A DNA stretch of 64,000 nt from Ferrimonas aestuarii (GTDB taxonomy: Bacteria > Pseudomonadota > Gammaproteobacteria > Enterobacterales > Shewanellaceae): the NCBI RefSeq assembly GCF_005116665.1, contig NZ_SWCJ01000001.1, forward strand, positions 186,001-250,000, given 5' to 3'. Shown here in pieces: positions 8,799 to 17,321 of the stretch. The notes beneath the pieces were generated by a model that searched no databases, was not told the origin of the DNA, and worked only from the letters and a program-made list of their open reading frames with translations. A program made the position numbers and the translations under genes. The stretch's first letter is position 1, and each line of letters starts with the position of its first letter.

Positions 8799-9347
8799 CG
8801 TTTCTGTCCTTAGAACTGAGTTTCTGCCTCAGCAGCAGGCATGAAATTGGGAAAATACCCTTTGCTGAGTATCCGTTTTTGCTTTTAATCTAGTGCGTTA
8901 CGGCATGATCAGTACTTAAGGCCAATCAACGCGGCATGTGCAAATCACTGCGTTATCTTAAACCGCTCAGCAGTCAGAACAACTGGCCATTGGCTGAATG
9001 CCATGACGGAGATCGGCGGTCTAATCGCGTCGTTTTTGCAGCTATCGGCAATCATCTACTTGCTGAGGTGGTGATTCTAGGTAAGCTTGCCTCGGTATGG
9101 AGTTCTGCTTTGGCTCAATAAGCCGCGCCAATATTCCCTTATTTGTTATTTGAATTAGCCGCTGTTATTTGCCCTAAATTGGTCGCTGAGGTGCCGTCAT
9201 ACAACCCTGTGTGTTGGCCATTTACGGCGTATTCTATTGTTGCCTCAAACGGTTAATTATTTGCATCCATTTGCTTTCGAAACCCCTGATAGTTAACTAT
9301 ATTTATAGGAATAATATTCAGTTTGTCGTAATTACAGGGATAGCATT
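8799..9347. other. Intergenic region upstream of the universal stress protein
   Basis: No convincing gene. The longest open frame (8936-9121) is rich in Trp, His and Arg and has no ribosome site. A 23-codon hydrophobic frame starts at ATG 9003, but nothing else supports it. The last 60 bases are AT-rich and contain a perfect 12-bp palindrome, listed separately. Confidence 0.6.
9289..9300. promoter_or_regulatory. 12-bp palindrome upstream of uspA-like gene
   Basis: The sequence ATAGTTAACTAT is a perfect palindrome 48 bases before the start codon, in an AT-rich stretch where a promoter would be expected. A regulator-binding role is inference only. Confidence 0.3.
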
Positions 9348-9743
9348 ATGTATAACACCATCTTATGTGCCATCGAGGCGCAAGACGAAGGCAAAATTGT
9401 GCTTGAGAAAGCCTGTGCGCTGGCAACACACAGCCAGGCAAAGCTACTGGTGGTAAGCATTGTTCCCTACGTGCTGCTACCAAAGGACTATCAAGCCCAG
9501 TTGGAGCAGGAGATCATTCCTAAAATGGAAGCGATGACTTCGGAGATGGGGGTCGATCGTAAAGATGTGATCATTAAATTTGGTAAGCCTTATCAAGAGG
9601 TTTGCGAGATTGCCGAAGCCAAAGAGGCGGATCTCATTGTGGTGGGCAGTCACTCCACCAAAGGCCTGAATAAGCTACTGGGCTCTACCGCAAGTGCCAT
9701 CGCTAACCACGCCAAGGTAGATGTGCATCTGGTGAAAATTTAA
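9348..9743 (+). CDS. Universal stress protein, UspA family
   Basis: 131 residues, a single Usp domain. It has the N-terminal strand MYNTILCAIE and the C-terminal nucleotide-binding signature G-x2-G-x9-G-S/T (GSHSTKGLNKLLGSTASAI, about residues 104-122), so it probably belongs to the ATP-binding branch. Such proteins are cytoplasmic and rise during starvation, anoxia or stress. The start is ATG 9348 with a weak AGGGA upstream. It is a single gene preceded by a palindrome that may be its operator. Confidence 0.92.
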   Translation: MYNTILCAIEAQDEGKIVLEKACALATHSQAKLLVVSIVPYVLLPKDYQAQLEQEIIPKMEAMTSEMGVDRKDVIIKFGKPYQEVCEIAEAKEADLIVVGSHSTKGLNKLLGSTASAIANHAKVDVHLVKI

Positions 9744-9892
9744 TCTTCATTTCGGCTCATACCATTAATTAGCGGCAGCAAATTTGGCCGCCGTTGGAGC
9801 ATCTATGGAAATTAGAACAATGAGTTGCAAACGCGATACCATGGCTAGGTTTAGAGGTTGCGTGGCCGCCATTGGATAAAGAACGAAAGCAG

Positions 9893-10426
9893 ATGCACCA
9901 ACAAAAAAGCCCCAGCGAACTGCTTGTTCGTCATTTTCCCCTGTTTGAACAGCTGCCTGCTGGGCAAGTTTTGGATCTGGCTTGTGGCTATGGTCGTAAT
10001 GGCTTGGCATTGGCTAAGCGTGGGCTCGCGGTCTGCTTTGCCGATCGAAATGCCGAGGCACTCAGCAGCGTATCTGAGCAAACGACTCAGCAGCAGCTGA
10101 TGGGAGAGTGCTGGCAGCAGGATTTCGAAGGCAGCGACAATCCGTTGGCTGAGCGCAAATTTGCCGCCATCTTGGTATTCAATTATCTGCACCGCCCGCT
10201 GTTGCCGCAGTTGGTGGAGGCGCTGCTTCCTGGTGGCGTGCTTATCTATGAGACCTTCCTGACCCAGCAAGCTCAGCTGGGGCGTCCCAGTAACCCTGAC
10301 TTTCTTTTAAAGCCCGGTGAGCTTGCTGACACCTTTCATCAGTTAGAACCGATTCATTACAGTGAAGGGCTGCGACAAAACCCAGAACGATATACCGCTC
10401 AATTGGTTGCCCGTAAGCGGCAGTAA
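9893..10426 (+). CDS. Class I SAM-dependent methyltransferase (TehB-like)
   Basis: About 177 residues. Motif I is VLDLACGYGRNGLALA, followed by the acidic loop end FADRN (about residue 50) and a motif IV region AAILVFNYLHRPLL. This small size and arrangement resemble TehB-like methyltransferases, which can methylate tellurite and related compounds. The substrate here is unknown and no TehA is nearby. A TTG at 9872 would add seven residues; ATG 9893 seems the more normal start, though both have weak ribosome sites. It converges on the following minus-strand gene. Confidence 0.8.
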   Translation: MHQQKSPSELLVRHFPLFEQLPAGQVLDLACGYGRNGLALAKRGLAVCFADRNAEALSSVSEQTTQQQLMGECWQQDFEGSDNPLAERKFAAILVFNYLHRPLLPQLVEALLPGGVLIYETFLTQQAQLGRPSNPDFLLKPGELADTFHQLEPIHYSEGLRQNPERYTAQLVARKRQ

Positions 10427-10430
10427 TATA

Positions 10431-10485
10431 AACGCTTCCAGATTGTCGCCATTGATGGATGGCGGCGCTAAGGGGCGTAAGCGTT
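10431..10485. terminator. Possible bidirectional terminator/cruciform between convergent genes
   Basis: aacgctt (10431) and aagcgtt (10479) are inverted, and an inner inverted repeat cgccat/atggcg lies between them. No T run follows on either strand, so termination is uncertain. Confidence 0.3.
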
Positions 10486-10493
10486 AGGCTGGC

Positions 10494-11021
10494 TCAGTGA
10501 AGATAGCGATTTAGATAGGCAAAGGTCTCAGGGGTCATCAGAATTCGCCATTGTCCATCGAACTGCTTAAATCGATGCTCCACTACGCGAGAGAAGTTTT
10601 GCGCCGCAAACTGGTAGTGCATCTGGTACTGCACGCTAACCACATCCCCTTGCTGACTTTCCCGCAAATAGGTGCTGCTGGCGGCGGTGATCTGCTGCAT
10701 TTCGGCTGGGTATCGAGCCACTAGGTTATTGCTGAAATTAATATAACTGGATTTTGCCGTTAACTTGGCCGCTTGCTGTGGTGAATTGACCCCAAGTAGG
10801 GGCAGCAACTCCGCTTCTGCTAGGCGTTTGTTGGGGCCGTTTAGGGTTGCGTCGATTGTCTGTTTAAACTTCGCCAATTCATCAGGGTGCAGTAGCTCTA
10901 CCACCAACTCAAAATCGTGTTTGTCTACCGCTTCTAGATAGCAGTCAACCAAGGCATCAAAGTCACTGGCGTTAGCCTGAAAGCTCAGCAGTGATGCGAT
11001 AAAAAGGGCAACGTATTTCAG
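10494..11021 (-). CDS. Exported protein of unknown function, probable CTG start
   Basis: About 175 residues from the chosen start. The N-terminus KYVALFIASLLSFQANA is a signal peptide with cleavage after ANA. The mature protein is helical, then ends in a strand-rich segment (VVSVQYQMHYQF...QFDGQWRILMTPE). That ending is reminiscent of NTF2-like/SnoaL folds, but I cannot assign a family. An ATG at 11078 would put 19 residues (MRQWRVNYLNIRRRFRSPT) in front of the signal. A CTG at 11021 is preceded by AGGAG eight bases upstream and makes the signal peptide begin with Leu/Met-Lys, so I favour the rare CTG start. Confidence 0.6.
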   Translation of the reverse strand: MKYVALFIASLLSFQANASDFDALVDCYLEAVDKHDFELVVELLHPDELAKFKQTIDATLNGPNKRLAEAELLPLLGVNSPQQAAKLTAKSSYINFSNNLVARYPAEMQQITAASSTYLRESQQGDVVSVQYQMHYQFAAQNFSRVVEHRFKQFDGQWRILMTPETFAYLNRYLH

Positions 11022-11078
11022 AGTAGGGCTCCTAAAGCGGCGGCGAATATTCAGGTAATTCACTCGCCATTGTCTCAA

Positions 11079-11694
11079 TCAGCCTTTTAAAGCTGCGACT
11101 TTCTAGGCTGGCAGTGGGTTGAGTTAAGGTATTTTTTTCAACCATCGCAGGTGGTTACGATGTCACGGTTCGCCATTTCACCCCAGTTGCCAGTAAAAGT
11201 AAATGCGGCGCCATCACCCTTGGCCTATCGATTTAAACTTTGCTGTTTTAGGCGCTTGGCCTATTCGTGGTTGCGGCGGATTGCGCACTGTGCTGCAAGT
11301 GATAGTTAGGAACAGCGTTGGTGCCTGAGTTCTCGCCGGAATGAAGACAGAGCAATGGCCTAATAGAACAGGTTTTTGCAAAAACGCCAATTAGAGTTTA
11401 AGTTCTAATTTAAGGTTGTCGCCTTAACTAACTGTAACTCATGGTTTTTGGCGAAACACTGGCATGGAGTCAGCGCGTTATTGCAAACCACGAATAACCG
11501 CTCTGGCTGGTGAAACACCCAAAGACATGGGGTAGCGTTGCGATGGCTTAACAGGGATTGTCAGCGAGCGCAGTTTGAGCTTAGACCTCGGTTACATCGC
11601 TTCGCTTGGTGATTACTTCGCTTTTTCAATCGTAAAGAGCACTGCGTATTCATGCCGTCTGTACCCAGCTTTGGTGTGAATGGCAGTAACCCAT
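11079..11694. other. Intergenic region between divergent exported-protein genes
   Basis: About 0.6 kb with no convincing ORF and no obvious repeat. A ggtatttttttc run near 11130 and AT-rich tracts near 11390-11420 may be promoter material for the divergent genes. I see nothing else. Confidence 0.5.
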
Positions 11695-11706
11695 AAGGAG
11701 CATACT

Positions 11707-12882
11707 GTGAGAAAGACAATCATCTTACCCATCATCGGCATGTTGTTGTTGGCTGGCTGTCAATCTGAAGGCGATACCGGGCAACAGATCAGCTCCGCCA
11801 AAAGAGAGATGGCTCAAGAGCTCAGCAAAAACTACTTCGGCTTAGAGCCGATATTGCGCCAAGCCATTAACGAGCAGCAAAACGCGATTTCGGTGAACGA
11901 GCTCATCGAGCGTGCTCCTAACTCCGACTTCAGCCACTATTTAACTGAGGCCGATCAGAAAATTCGTACCCTAAAAGGCATTGAGCAACAGGCTGATTAT
12001 CTGCTTGAGGTGCGTTTGGCTAATGACGCTATGACTCAAATGTGGCTTCAGGGCGAGGTTGCCCCTTTGATCGCCTTTGAACCCAGTGGCTCTGAAACCA
12101 CCTGGACCTCCATTGAGGCGTTTGACCTAGACGGCAATCTGCATCAACTGGACGTTAACGAGCTGCCCAACGTGCCTGTTCTGGTTGTGGATCAAAACAG
12201 TGCCATTGAGCTTAAGGCCGGTCTTGAAGTGATGCGCCTGGAGATGAACCGCCTAGAGCAGCCCACCATGGTGCAGCCCTACATGCCAGAGCTACCGGCG
12301 CGAGCTCAGGCCATTGCCGCTGAGTTTAGTGTGGCGGCGGATAAGGCTGAACCCCTTCACACCATGGTGATGAAGCGGATCATCTTAGAAGATGACCATG
12401 AGCCTTGGATCTCTGGTAAAGCGGAGATCTACGCCATCATCACCGGTGTTGACCCTAGCCGTGAGGAGCCTGTGGTTGACTTGGTAGAGATGCCTTACCT
12501 GGATTACGCTGGCAAAGAGTATCTGCCAAATCAGATTGTGGTGTACTGGTCTCGCTATCGCTGGGGCGCCGTTGATATGGTGCTGATGGAGCAGGATGAT
12601 GGCACCAATTACAAAGACTTGGCGCAGTTGTTGGTGAGTGCTGCCACCAAAGCGCTGGAGGCGTTTCCGGATCTGGACGTGCCTCCCTATCTGTCGGTGA
12701 TTGCCAGTATTACCAATCAGGTGTTGGAGGCCATTCCAGATAGCCTTCTGACCAACGACGATGACCTGGTTGATATCTTCTACACCCTGCAGCAGGGAGA
12801 AGCTTATATCGACCATCCCGCAGCTCGGGTTAATGCGGTTGCCACCTTTGAGCCGCTGATCATCGAGCCGGTTCAGCAGTAG
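11707..12882 (+). CDS. Lipoprotein of unknown function
   Basis: About 391 residues. The start is GTG 11707, with AAGGAG six bases upstream; an in-frame ATG at 11680 precedes this ribosome site and is rejected. The N-terminus MRKTIILPIIGMLLLAGC is a lipoprotein signal with lipobox L-L-A-G-C, and the residue after the Cys is Gln, which favours outer-membrane sorting. The mature protein is acidic with many Glu and Asp and no domain I recognise. A central part (about residues 240-300, YAIITGVDPSREEPVVDLVEMPYLD) looks like a strand-rich domain. It is monocistronic and followed by a hairpin. Confidence 0.75.
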   Translation: MRKTIILPIIGMLLLAGCQSEGDTGQQISSAKREMAQELSKNYFGLEPILRQAINEQQNAISVNELIERAPNSDFSHYLTEADQKIRTLKGIEQQADYLLEVRLANDAMTQMWLQGEVAPLIAFEPSGSETTWTSIEAFDLDGNLHQLDVNELPNVPVLVVDQNSAIELKAGLEVMRLEMNRLEQPTMVQPYMPELPARAQAIAAEFSVAADKAEPLHTMVMKRIILEDDHEPWISGKAEIYAIITGVDPSREEPVVDLVEMPYLDYAGKEYLPNQIVVYWSRYRWGAVDMVLMEQDDGTNYKDLAQLLVSAATKALEAFPDLDVPPYLSVIASITNQVLEAIPDSLLTNDDDLVDIFYTLQQGEAYIDHPAARVNAVATFEPLIIEPVQQ

Positions 12883-12923
12883 TGGACAGCCCGCTATAGC
12901 CAGTCGGCTGGAGTCGATAGAAC

Positions 12924-12950
12924 AAGGGCCAACTCAATGAGTTGGCCCTT
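12924..12950 (+). terminator. Hairpin after the lipoprotein gene
   Basis: A perfect 11-bp inverted repeat, aagggccaact / agttggccctt, lies 40 bases after the stop codon. The downstream T tract is weak, so this is a probable rather than certain terminator. Confidence 0.6.
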
Positions 12951-13091
12951 AGTTGTAGGTAGTAGGCTGAGTAATAGCGGAAACAGCTAGATGTACATCA
13001 AGTCTAAATTTTAGGTTTTTAAAGTTGAGGAGCAATGCGCAGAGCATCAGTTTTGCACCTTAAATAACATGGTTATCTACGAGTACTAAGG

Positions 13092-13406
13092 TTATTTACC
13101 GCTGGAGTCATCGTCAAAAAATATGACTTTAGCATCGGTGATTTGATTGGGTCGATTCAAGTAAGTATCTAATAGCAATAGCTTTTCATGCATCATTTTT
13201 GATATTTCCATCATGGACTGGTAGGGGTTGGATGCTTGTTTAGCCGATTGATTAATTCGGTGTTGTAAACTACGAAGATTATTATGGTTTTCTGAAGTTG
13301 CCTGTCCTATGGCGCTGCTGATAATCTCTTGCCGAATGTGCTCGAATTCTATTGGGTTGTCTTTAGCTAAAAGCATGAGCTCATCGAAATTTGGCCTATT
13401 AGTCAT
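13092..13406 (-). CDS. DUF3135-type protein
   Basis: 104 residues, cytoplasmic, mostly helical and without Cys. The opening NFDELMLLAKDNPIEFEHIRQEII matches the pattern I know from DUF3135 proteins of Gammaproteobacteria, in which an F-D-E-L-x-x-L-A segment is followed by P-x-x-F/F-E-x-x-R. Function of that family is unknown. It is the last gene of ordinary appearance before an AT-rich accessory tract. Confidence 0.65.
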   Translation of the reverse strand: MTNRPNFDELMLLAKDNPIEFEHIRQEIISSAIGQATSENHNNLRSLQHRINQSAKQASNPYQSMMEISKMMHEKLLLLDTYLNRPNQITDAKVIFFDDDSSGK

Positions 13407-13589
13407 ATTTTCTCCAAGTTATTTTATTTAATTTAGCATTAAAAATAGGCTGGCTATAACTCATGCTGTCTTTGATGCTGGTAAGGTTATATATATTCTT
13501 TGATGTGATAAAGGGGATGGCTTGTAGTATTTTTCTGAAACCAAGTGATTAGATTATTTTTAATTAGACTTGGGTCACACATTTGTTTG

Positions 13590-13825
13590 CTTATCACTGC
13601 AAAGGCCAACACCTCTCCCATAAGCACTTGAGATAATGCTATTAAGCAATTTCTACTCATTCTCGTCGATGCTCATAGGATTGACCTGTATAGGGGTCTT
13701 TGCCACAGAGAAAGGCTCTGCGAACGCATCGACTCACGCAGTGATAATACCTAGTGTCTTCCAAGCTGATTTGCTGCTTCCTGGCCTTGGTATCGCTTCG
13801 TCCTTCGAGCTTTGAGAACTAAGCA
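13590..13825 (-). pseudogene. Remnant of a RAYT transposase 5' end
   Basis: This stretch closely resembles 15,190-15,415, the start of the intact transposase gene. Shared blocks include atcactgcaaaggcca, cgatgctcataggattgacc, gcgaacgcatcgactcacgc and gtcttccaagctga. Only about the first 65-70 codons are represented, with substitutions and no continuation, so it is a decayed partial copy on the same strand. It ends about 30 bases before the LuxR-like gene. Confidence 0.85.
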
Positions 13826-13857
13826 TGCCCATACGCGTAACATATAGGAGAAATTAT

Positions 13858-14232
13858 TTAGAGCACACCCAATCTGTGTGCTTTATCTATTAGTTGACTT
13901 CTGTTGGAGCAACTCATGACTTCCTTAAGCTTATCAATATGATAGCTGACTCCTCTTTCTGTAAGGAACAGCTCTTTGGCAATTGCATCGATACGCTTAC
14001 CAGAAGCCATCAAATTCAATACCATAATAGACTTTTCGGAGAGTAGACCAAAATTGATAATAGGATTCAATTTTGAGGAATATCTGGATACAAAATACTG
14101 ATTATGAAGCTCCAATAGACTTGCCAATTTCTCACTCTGAATTTCGATTTTTTGAGACTGATTCTTTGAAAACAGACAAAAGACCCCGTACCAATGAATG
14201 TGAGTACTATCTACGGACATCCATATTTGCAA
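13858..14232 (-). pseudogene. LuxR-type regulator lacking its N-terminal domain
   Basis: 124 residues. The C-terminal 65 (GLLSEKSIMVLNLMASGKRIDAIAKELFLTERGVSYHIDKLKEVM) form a LuxR/GerE helix-turn-helix. The preceding part (HIHWYGVFCLFS) looks like the tail of an autoinducer-binding or similar sensor domain. Whole LuxR proteins are about 240 residues, so roughly half is missing. In-frame stops precede the TTG at 14232, and a REP-like repeat (14209-14224) overlaps the first codons. This suggests truncation by the insertion that brought the neighbouring transposase. Expression of a DNA-binding remnant from ATG 14220 is possible. Confidence 0.65.
14209..14224 (-). repeat. REP-like inverted repeat, left side of the RAYT gene
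   Basis: Read on the minus strand this is atggatgtccgtagat. It matches the plus-strand 16-mer at 15,455-15,470 at 15 of 16 positions, in opposite orientation, so the two bracket the transposase gene. Confidence 0.7.
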
Positions 14233-14415
14233 AGGCTATCGTATTCTCTAATCTAATTGATCTGGCGCAGGGTAAGTCTTTAAATTAATGCAGCTAAGAG
14301 ACGGTAAAACATCACTTCTGTGTAAAGGCTGAGAGATAATTAAGATTTTGAGGAATTAGCAATATCTCGTAGCACTTAAGTACTGCGAGTTTTAGAAGAT
14401 AATTGCAAATGAAGA

Positions 14416-15393
14416 CTAGGCAAGGAGCCGCTTTGCTTGTGGCGCGCCTCGGATTCGACTTAAGTTATCAGCTTGTCTGCAGTTACGCATGCTCTGCTCG
14501 CGCCCTGCGAGATGACAAAACTGATACTCAAATCCTTGAGTGAGCTCCATCCAGCTTTCGATATCGATTGAAAGCCGGGTCAGAATGTCTTCGGTTCCTT
14601 TGGTAATGTGGCCTGTCTTGCCTTCGTGAATGGCTCTTCCTGAAAACTCTATCAGTTCTAGATAATCATTTAGATGACAAGGTAGTGCGGTGTACTCGAT
14701 ATCATAGCTATCAAAGGCTTTTAGGCGTTCTGGCTGCTTTCCTTGAAGCGCTGCGCGAATGCGCATTTGAATGCTGGTGAAATCTGACGACTCTGGCGTT
14801 TTGGCAATGTCCGCACGGATTGGATTAAGGTCAACGTAGGCCATGCACGATAGTAGAGCTTGTTCATCCAACAGAGCTTGAGACTTAAAACGCCCTTCCC
14901 AGAAGCGGCCAGTGCACTTGTCTTCTTTATTGGCTTGGCGTGCGATGTATTCATTTAATGCTCGCATAAACCAACTGATGTCAGTGAATCGTTGCCGATA
15001 CTCTGCGATAAGCTTCTCCACTTGGTGAAGCTCCCAACTCTCCATTGATTCACGCTCTTGGTCATCAACGTATTTGCGAGTCAGATTGGTGCCACCAAAC
15101 AGTTGATGCCAACGCTCAATCACTTCCAGTTCTGACCAGCTTTTCGCAGCATCGGTGTTTACATAAAGCACGACATGCGTGTGATTACTCATCACTGCAA
15201 AGGCCAATACCTCTACCGCAAACACCTGAGTTAACGACAGTAAACGGTTTTGAACCCATTCTCGCCGATGCTCATAGGATTGACCTGTATAGGGGTCTTT
15301 ACTACAGAGGTAGGCTCTGCGAACGCATCGACTCACGCAGTGATAGTACCTTGTGTCTTCCAAGCTGACTTGCTGCTTTCTCGCTTTTGGCAT
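14416..15393 (-). CDS. REP-associated tyrosine transposase (RAYT, Y1-Tnp)
   Basis: 325 residues. The Y1 transposase (IS200/IS605-related HUH) fold is shown by [15 protein letters not shown] at the N-terminus, and by the metal-binding pair in VMSNHTHVVLYV (about residue 70) with the catalytic Tyr further on (RYVDD... / EYRQRF region). A long C-terminal extension follows, typical of the group annotated simply as transposase in Shewanella and Alteromonas. RAYTs act on single-stranded REP hairpins and occur as domesticated single genes. Inverted REP-like repeats lie on both sides, and a decayed partial copy lies 1.6 kb downstream. Confidence 0.9.
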   Translation of the reverse strand: MPKARKQQVSLEDTRYYHCVSRCVRRAYLCSKDPYTGQSYEHRREWVQNRLLSLTQVFAVEVLAFAVMSNHTHVVLYVNTDAAKSWSELEVIERWHQLFGGTNLTRKYVDDQERESMESWELHQVEKLIAEYRQRFTDISWFMRALNEYIARQANKEDKCTGRFWEGRFKSQALLDEQALLSCMAYVDLNPIRADIAKTPESSDFTSIQMRIRAALQGKQPERLKAFDSYDIEYTALPCHLNDYLELIEFSGRAIHEGKTGHITKGTEDILTRLSIDIESWMELTQGFEYQFCHLAGREQSMRNCRQADNLSRIRGAPQAKRLLA

Positions 15394-15454
15394 CGCTTAA
15401 TTCTCCAAACACTCAGAACTAAGCCTAGACCATCAGCTTTATACCCTCACTAAC

Positions 15455-15492
15455 ATGGGTGTCCGTAGATCCGTTGGGTGTCCGTAGATCCG
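15455..15492 (+). repeat. Tandem REP-like repeats upstream of the RAYT gene
   Basis: gggtgtccgtagatccg occurs twice in tandem (15457-15473 and 15476-15492). A further degenerate unit (ctggatgttcggac) follows. It is the inverted partner of the repeat at 14209-14224. Confidence 0.75.
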
Positions 15493-15586
15493 ATCTGGAT
15501 GTTCGGACATTGTCAATGCGAAGTATATATCCATCAACACTATTGCAATTTTATCACTGAACATTGTACTTAACATTAAAAATGTT

Positions 15587-15805
15587 CTATGGTTCATTTT
15601 CTTTATCAGAATTATCTTTGTCCGTATGATCATCAATCATATTGCCGTTCTCTACAAAGTAATCTTGAATATGTCTTTTGCTTTCAACTTCTTTTAGTTT
15701 TGATGCAATTCTAATAATCTCCTCTTCATCTACTTTGATGTTAGCTACTGCTTCAGTGATCCGTTTCAGCAAAGCTTTGTTCATATCTGTGACGTTGTCT
15801 TTCAT
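15587..15805 (-). CDS. Small acidic protein paired with a membrane protein
   Basis: 72 residues, Asp/Glu/Lys-rich, predicted helical and soluble, with a disordered acidic tail (DDHTDKDNSDKENEP). The start codon overlaps the stop of the upstream membrane-protein gene (ATGA type overlap at 15802-15805), so the two are almost certainly co-translated. I recognise no family. The region is AT-rich relative to the chromosome, a sign of acquisition. Confidence 0.6.
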   Translation of the reverse strand: MKDNVTDMNKALLKRITEAVANIKVDEEEIIRIASKLKEVESKRHIQDYFVENGNMIDDHTDKDNSDKENEP

Positions 15806-16815
15806 GCTGCGCCTCTAGATTTTGCTGTATGGAATTCAAATTTCCAATCATATATTGAGAAAAGCGTTAGCTCCAATTCAATACGACTGCATAAATTTGT
15901 TAGGATTTCATCAATTGCATCTTCTAATACTTCATCATGTGGCCTGCAAAGCCTTTTGCCATAAGTAACTATAGAGATTACAAATTCATCAGAGTAGTCT
16001 GGGTTAGTAATTACTGCTGGATAGCAGAACACACTGCCATCTCCGGTTCTTTTATCTCTATCTGATAGGTAGTATAGTCCTTTTTTAGAGGATTCCTCTT
16101 TGCTTGCGTGGAAGATCGACTCTCCTCGATGAAGGCTTTCAGAGGCTGTTGAGCGATTATCAATTAGCGTTGATGCTTTGGTGTGCTTCCAAGAATTATT
16201 GGTATTGAATATATAATGCCAATTTTCAGTTTTTGGGTCTTTTCTCATTATTGTTGTACAAACCCCTGATTTCTTAACATCGAAAACATTGTATAGAAGG
16301 TTATCTATTTCACCGAGTATTATATTTATTTGATCTCGAGGTTTTGTTATCGATTTGAAGGTGTCTCCATTTTTTGAAATGGTTGTTGCACTCTGCTTAA
16401 ATCTTTTTAGTTTTTCAGAAACTATTTTTGCAGTTATCATGGTGAAAAATTCTGAGAATGAAGTTTTCTTCTTTTCTGACTCTTCCTCAAAATAATCAGA
16501 CATGGAACGGAAGAATATAACTATTGCTGCGCCGATCATAAGGAGCGAGAATATTAACTCATGGGTTTCTTTATGATTTTTTATTAAATCCCAATCGTCT
16601 CCCCATACATCAAGACATAGAAAATAGAAACCACAAAGTCCCGGAATGAAGTTTGAAAAAAACTTATTGCTTGATAACTGTGCTAATGGATTGCTATAAA
16701 AAATCAAACGAATTATGGATCGAGCTTTAAACCTAAGATTGTTCCAAAAGTATAAAATAAGTGGAACGATAAGTATGGGGGATGTAAAAATAAGAAAATC
16801 AATGTAATCCGTCAC
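15802..16815 (-). CDS. Membrane protein with a possible GAF-like sensor domain
   Basis: 337 residues. Three hydrophobic segments lie at about residues 8-24, 55-70 and 85-103. A charged linker (EEESEKKKTSFSEF) follows, then a cytoplasmic domain of about 190 residues whose alternation of strands and helices (GVCTTIMRKDPKTENWHYIF, YPAVITNPDYSDEFVISIVTYGKR, HDEVLEDAIDEILTNLCSRIELEL) is reminiscent of GAF domains. That comparison is inference. No enzymatic motif is visible. It overlaps the small downstream gene and is AT-rich. Such membrane sensor plus small partner pairs occur in defence islands, and this pair lies next to an integrated element, but the role is unknown. Confidence 0.6.
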   Translation of the reverse strand: MTDYIDFLIFTSPILIVPLILYFWNNLRFKARSIIRLIFYSNPLAQLSSNKFFSNFIPGLCGFYFLCLDVWGDDWDLIKNHKETHELIFSLLMIGAAIVIFFRSMSDYFEEESEKKKTSFSEFFTMITAKIVSEKLKRFKQSATTISKNGDTFKSITKPRDQINIILGEIDNLLYNVFDVKKSGVCTTIMRKDPKTENWHYIFNTNNSWKHTKASTLIDNRSTASESLHRGESIFHASKEESSKKGLYYLSDRDKRTGDGSVFCYPAVITNPDYSDEFVISIVTYGKRLCRPHDEVLEDAIDEILTNLCSRIELELTLFSIYDWKFEFHTAKSRGAA

Positions 16816-17136
16816 AATCTGAGCTCTAAACTTTGTTTTTTGAGTGTTTTTTACACTGCTAATGTTACTGTAGTGTAAGCTCCTTGTGAAGTCATAGTTT
16901 GTGTGGTTATTGTTTTCTTTAAAACTGGTAGCTTGGTCCTGCCTTATGTGCTTTCTGATAGTGATGCATATGACTAAGGCTTTTTGAGTTAGAGGCTATC
17001 TCTATTAGAGCTGCTAACATCGCTATTCCTAAAGCGAGAATTACTTCAGACGATGATTTCTAAGGGCGGGACAGAAGCGGGACAGATTTTGGCGAATTGC
17101 CTAATGGATTGTTCTAGTTGAACAAAATTGATGATT
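16816..17136. other. Intergenic region left of the integrated element
   Basis: AT-rich, without a supported gene. It should hold the promoter of the minus-strand membrane-protein gene. It ends at the left att copy. Confidence 0.5.
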
Positions 17137-17156
17137 TGGCCTCCCCAGAAGGACTC
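17137..17156. repeat. Left att copy
   Basis: The 20-bp core tggcctccccagaaggactc is identical to the 3' end of tRNA-Arg(CCU) at 31038-31057. After one mismatch the match continues for four bases. The rest of the tRNA is missing here, so this is the distal attachment site. Confidence 0.88.
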
Positions 17157-17279
17157 TAACCATAAGGTTTACGCTCATTCACCACGCTTCACCTTCTTTT
17201 GTAAGTTATTGAAATGCAAAATCATGCACTGATTTTGACCTTTATTGAAGTTTACGTTGTTTTGTTAAATTTCGCCTAT

Positions 17280-17300
17280 AAAGTTAGATATGAGTTAGAT
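17280..17300. repeat. Subterminal direct repeat, left copy
   Basis: A 21-bp sequence beginning aaagttagatatgagt is repeated exactly at 30963-30983. It contains two GTTAGAT units. The copies lie 124 bp and 55 bp inside the element's ends, as arm-type integrase sites do. This copy sits just before the integrase start. Confidence 0.75.
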
Positions 17301-17321
17301 CTGGCTAAAGGTGAGTAGGTC

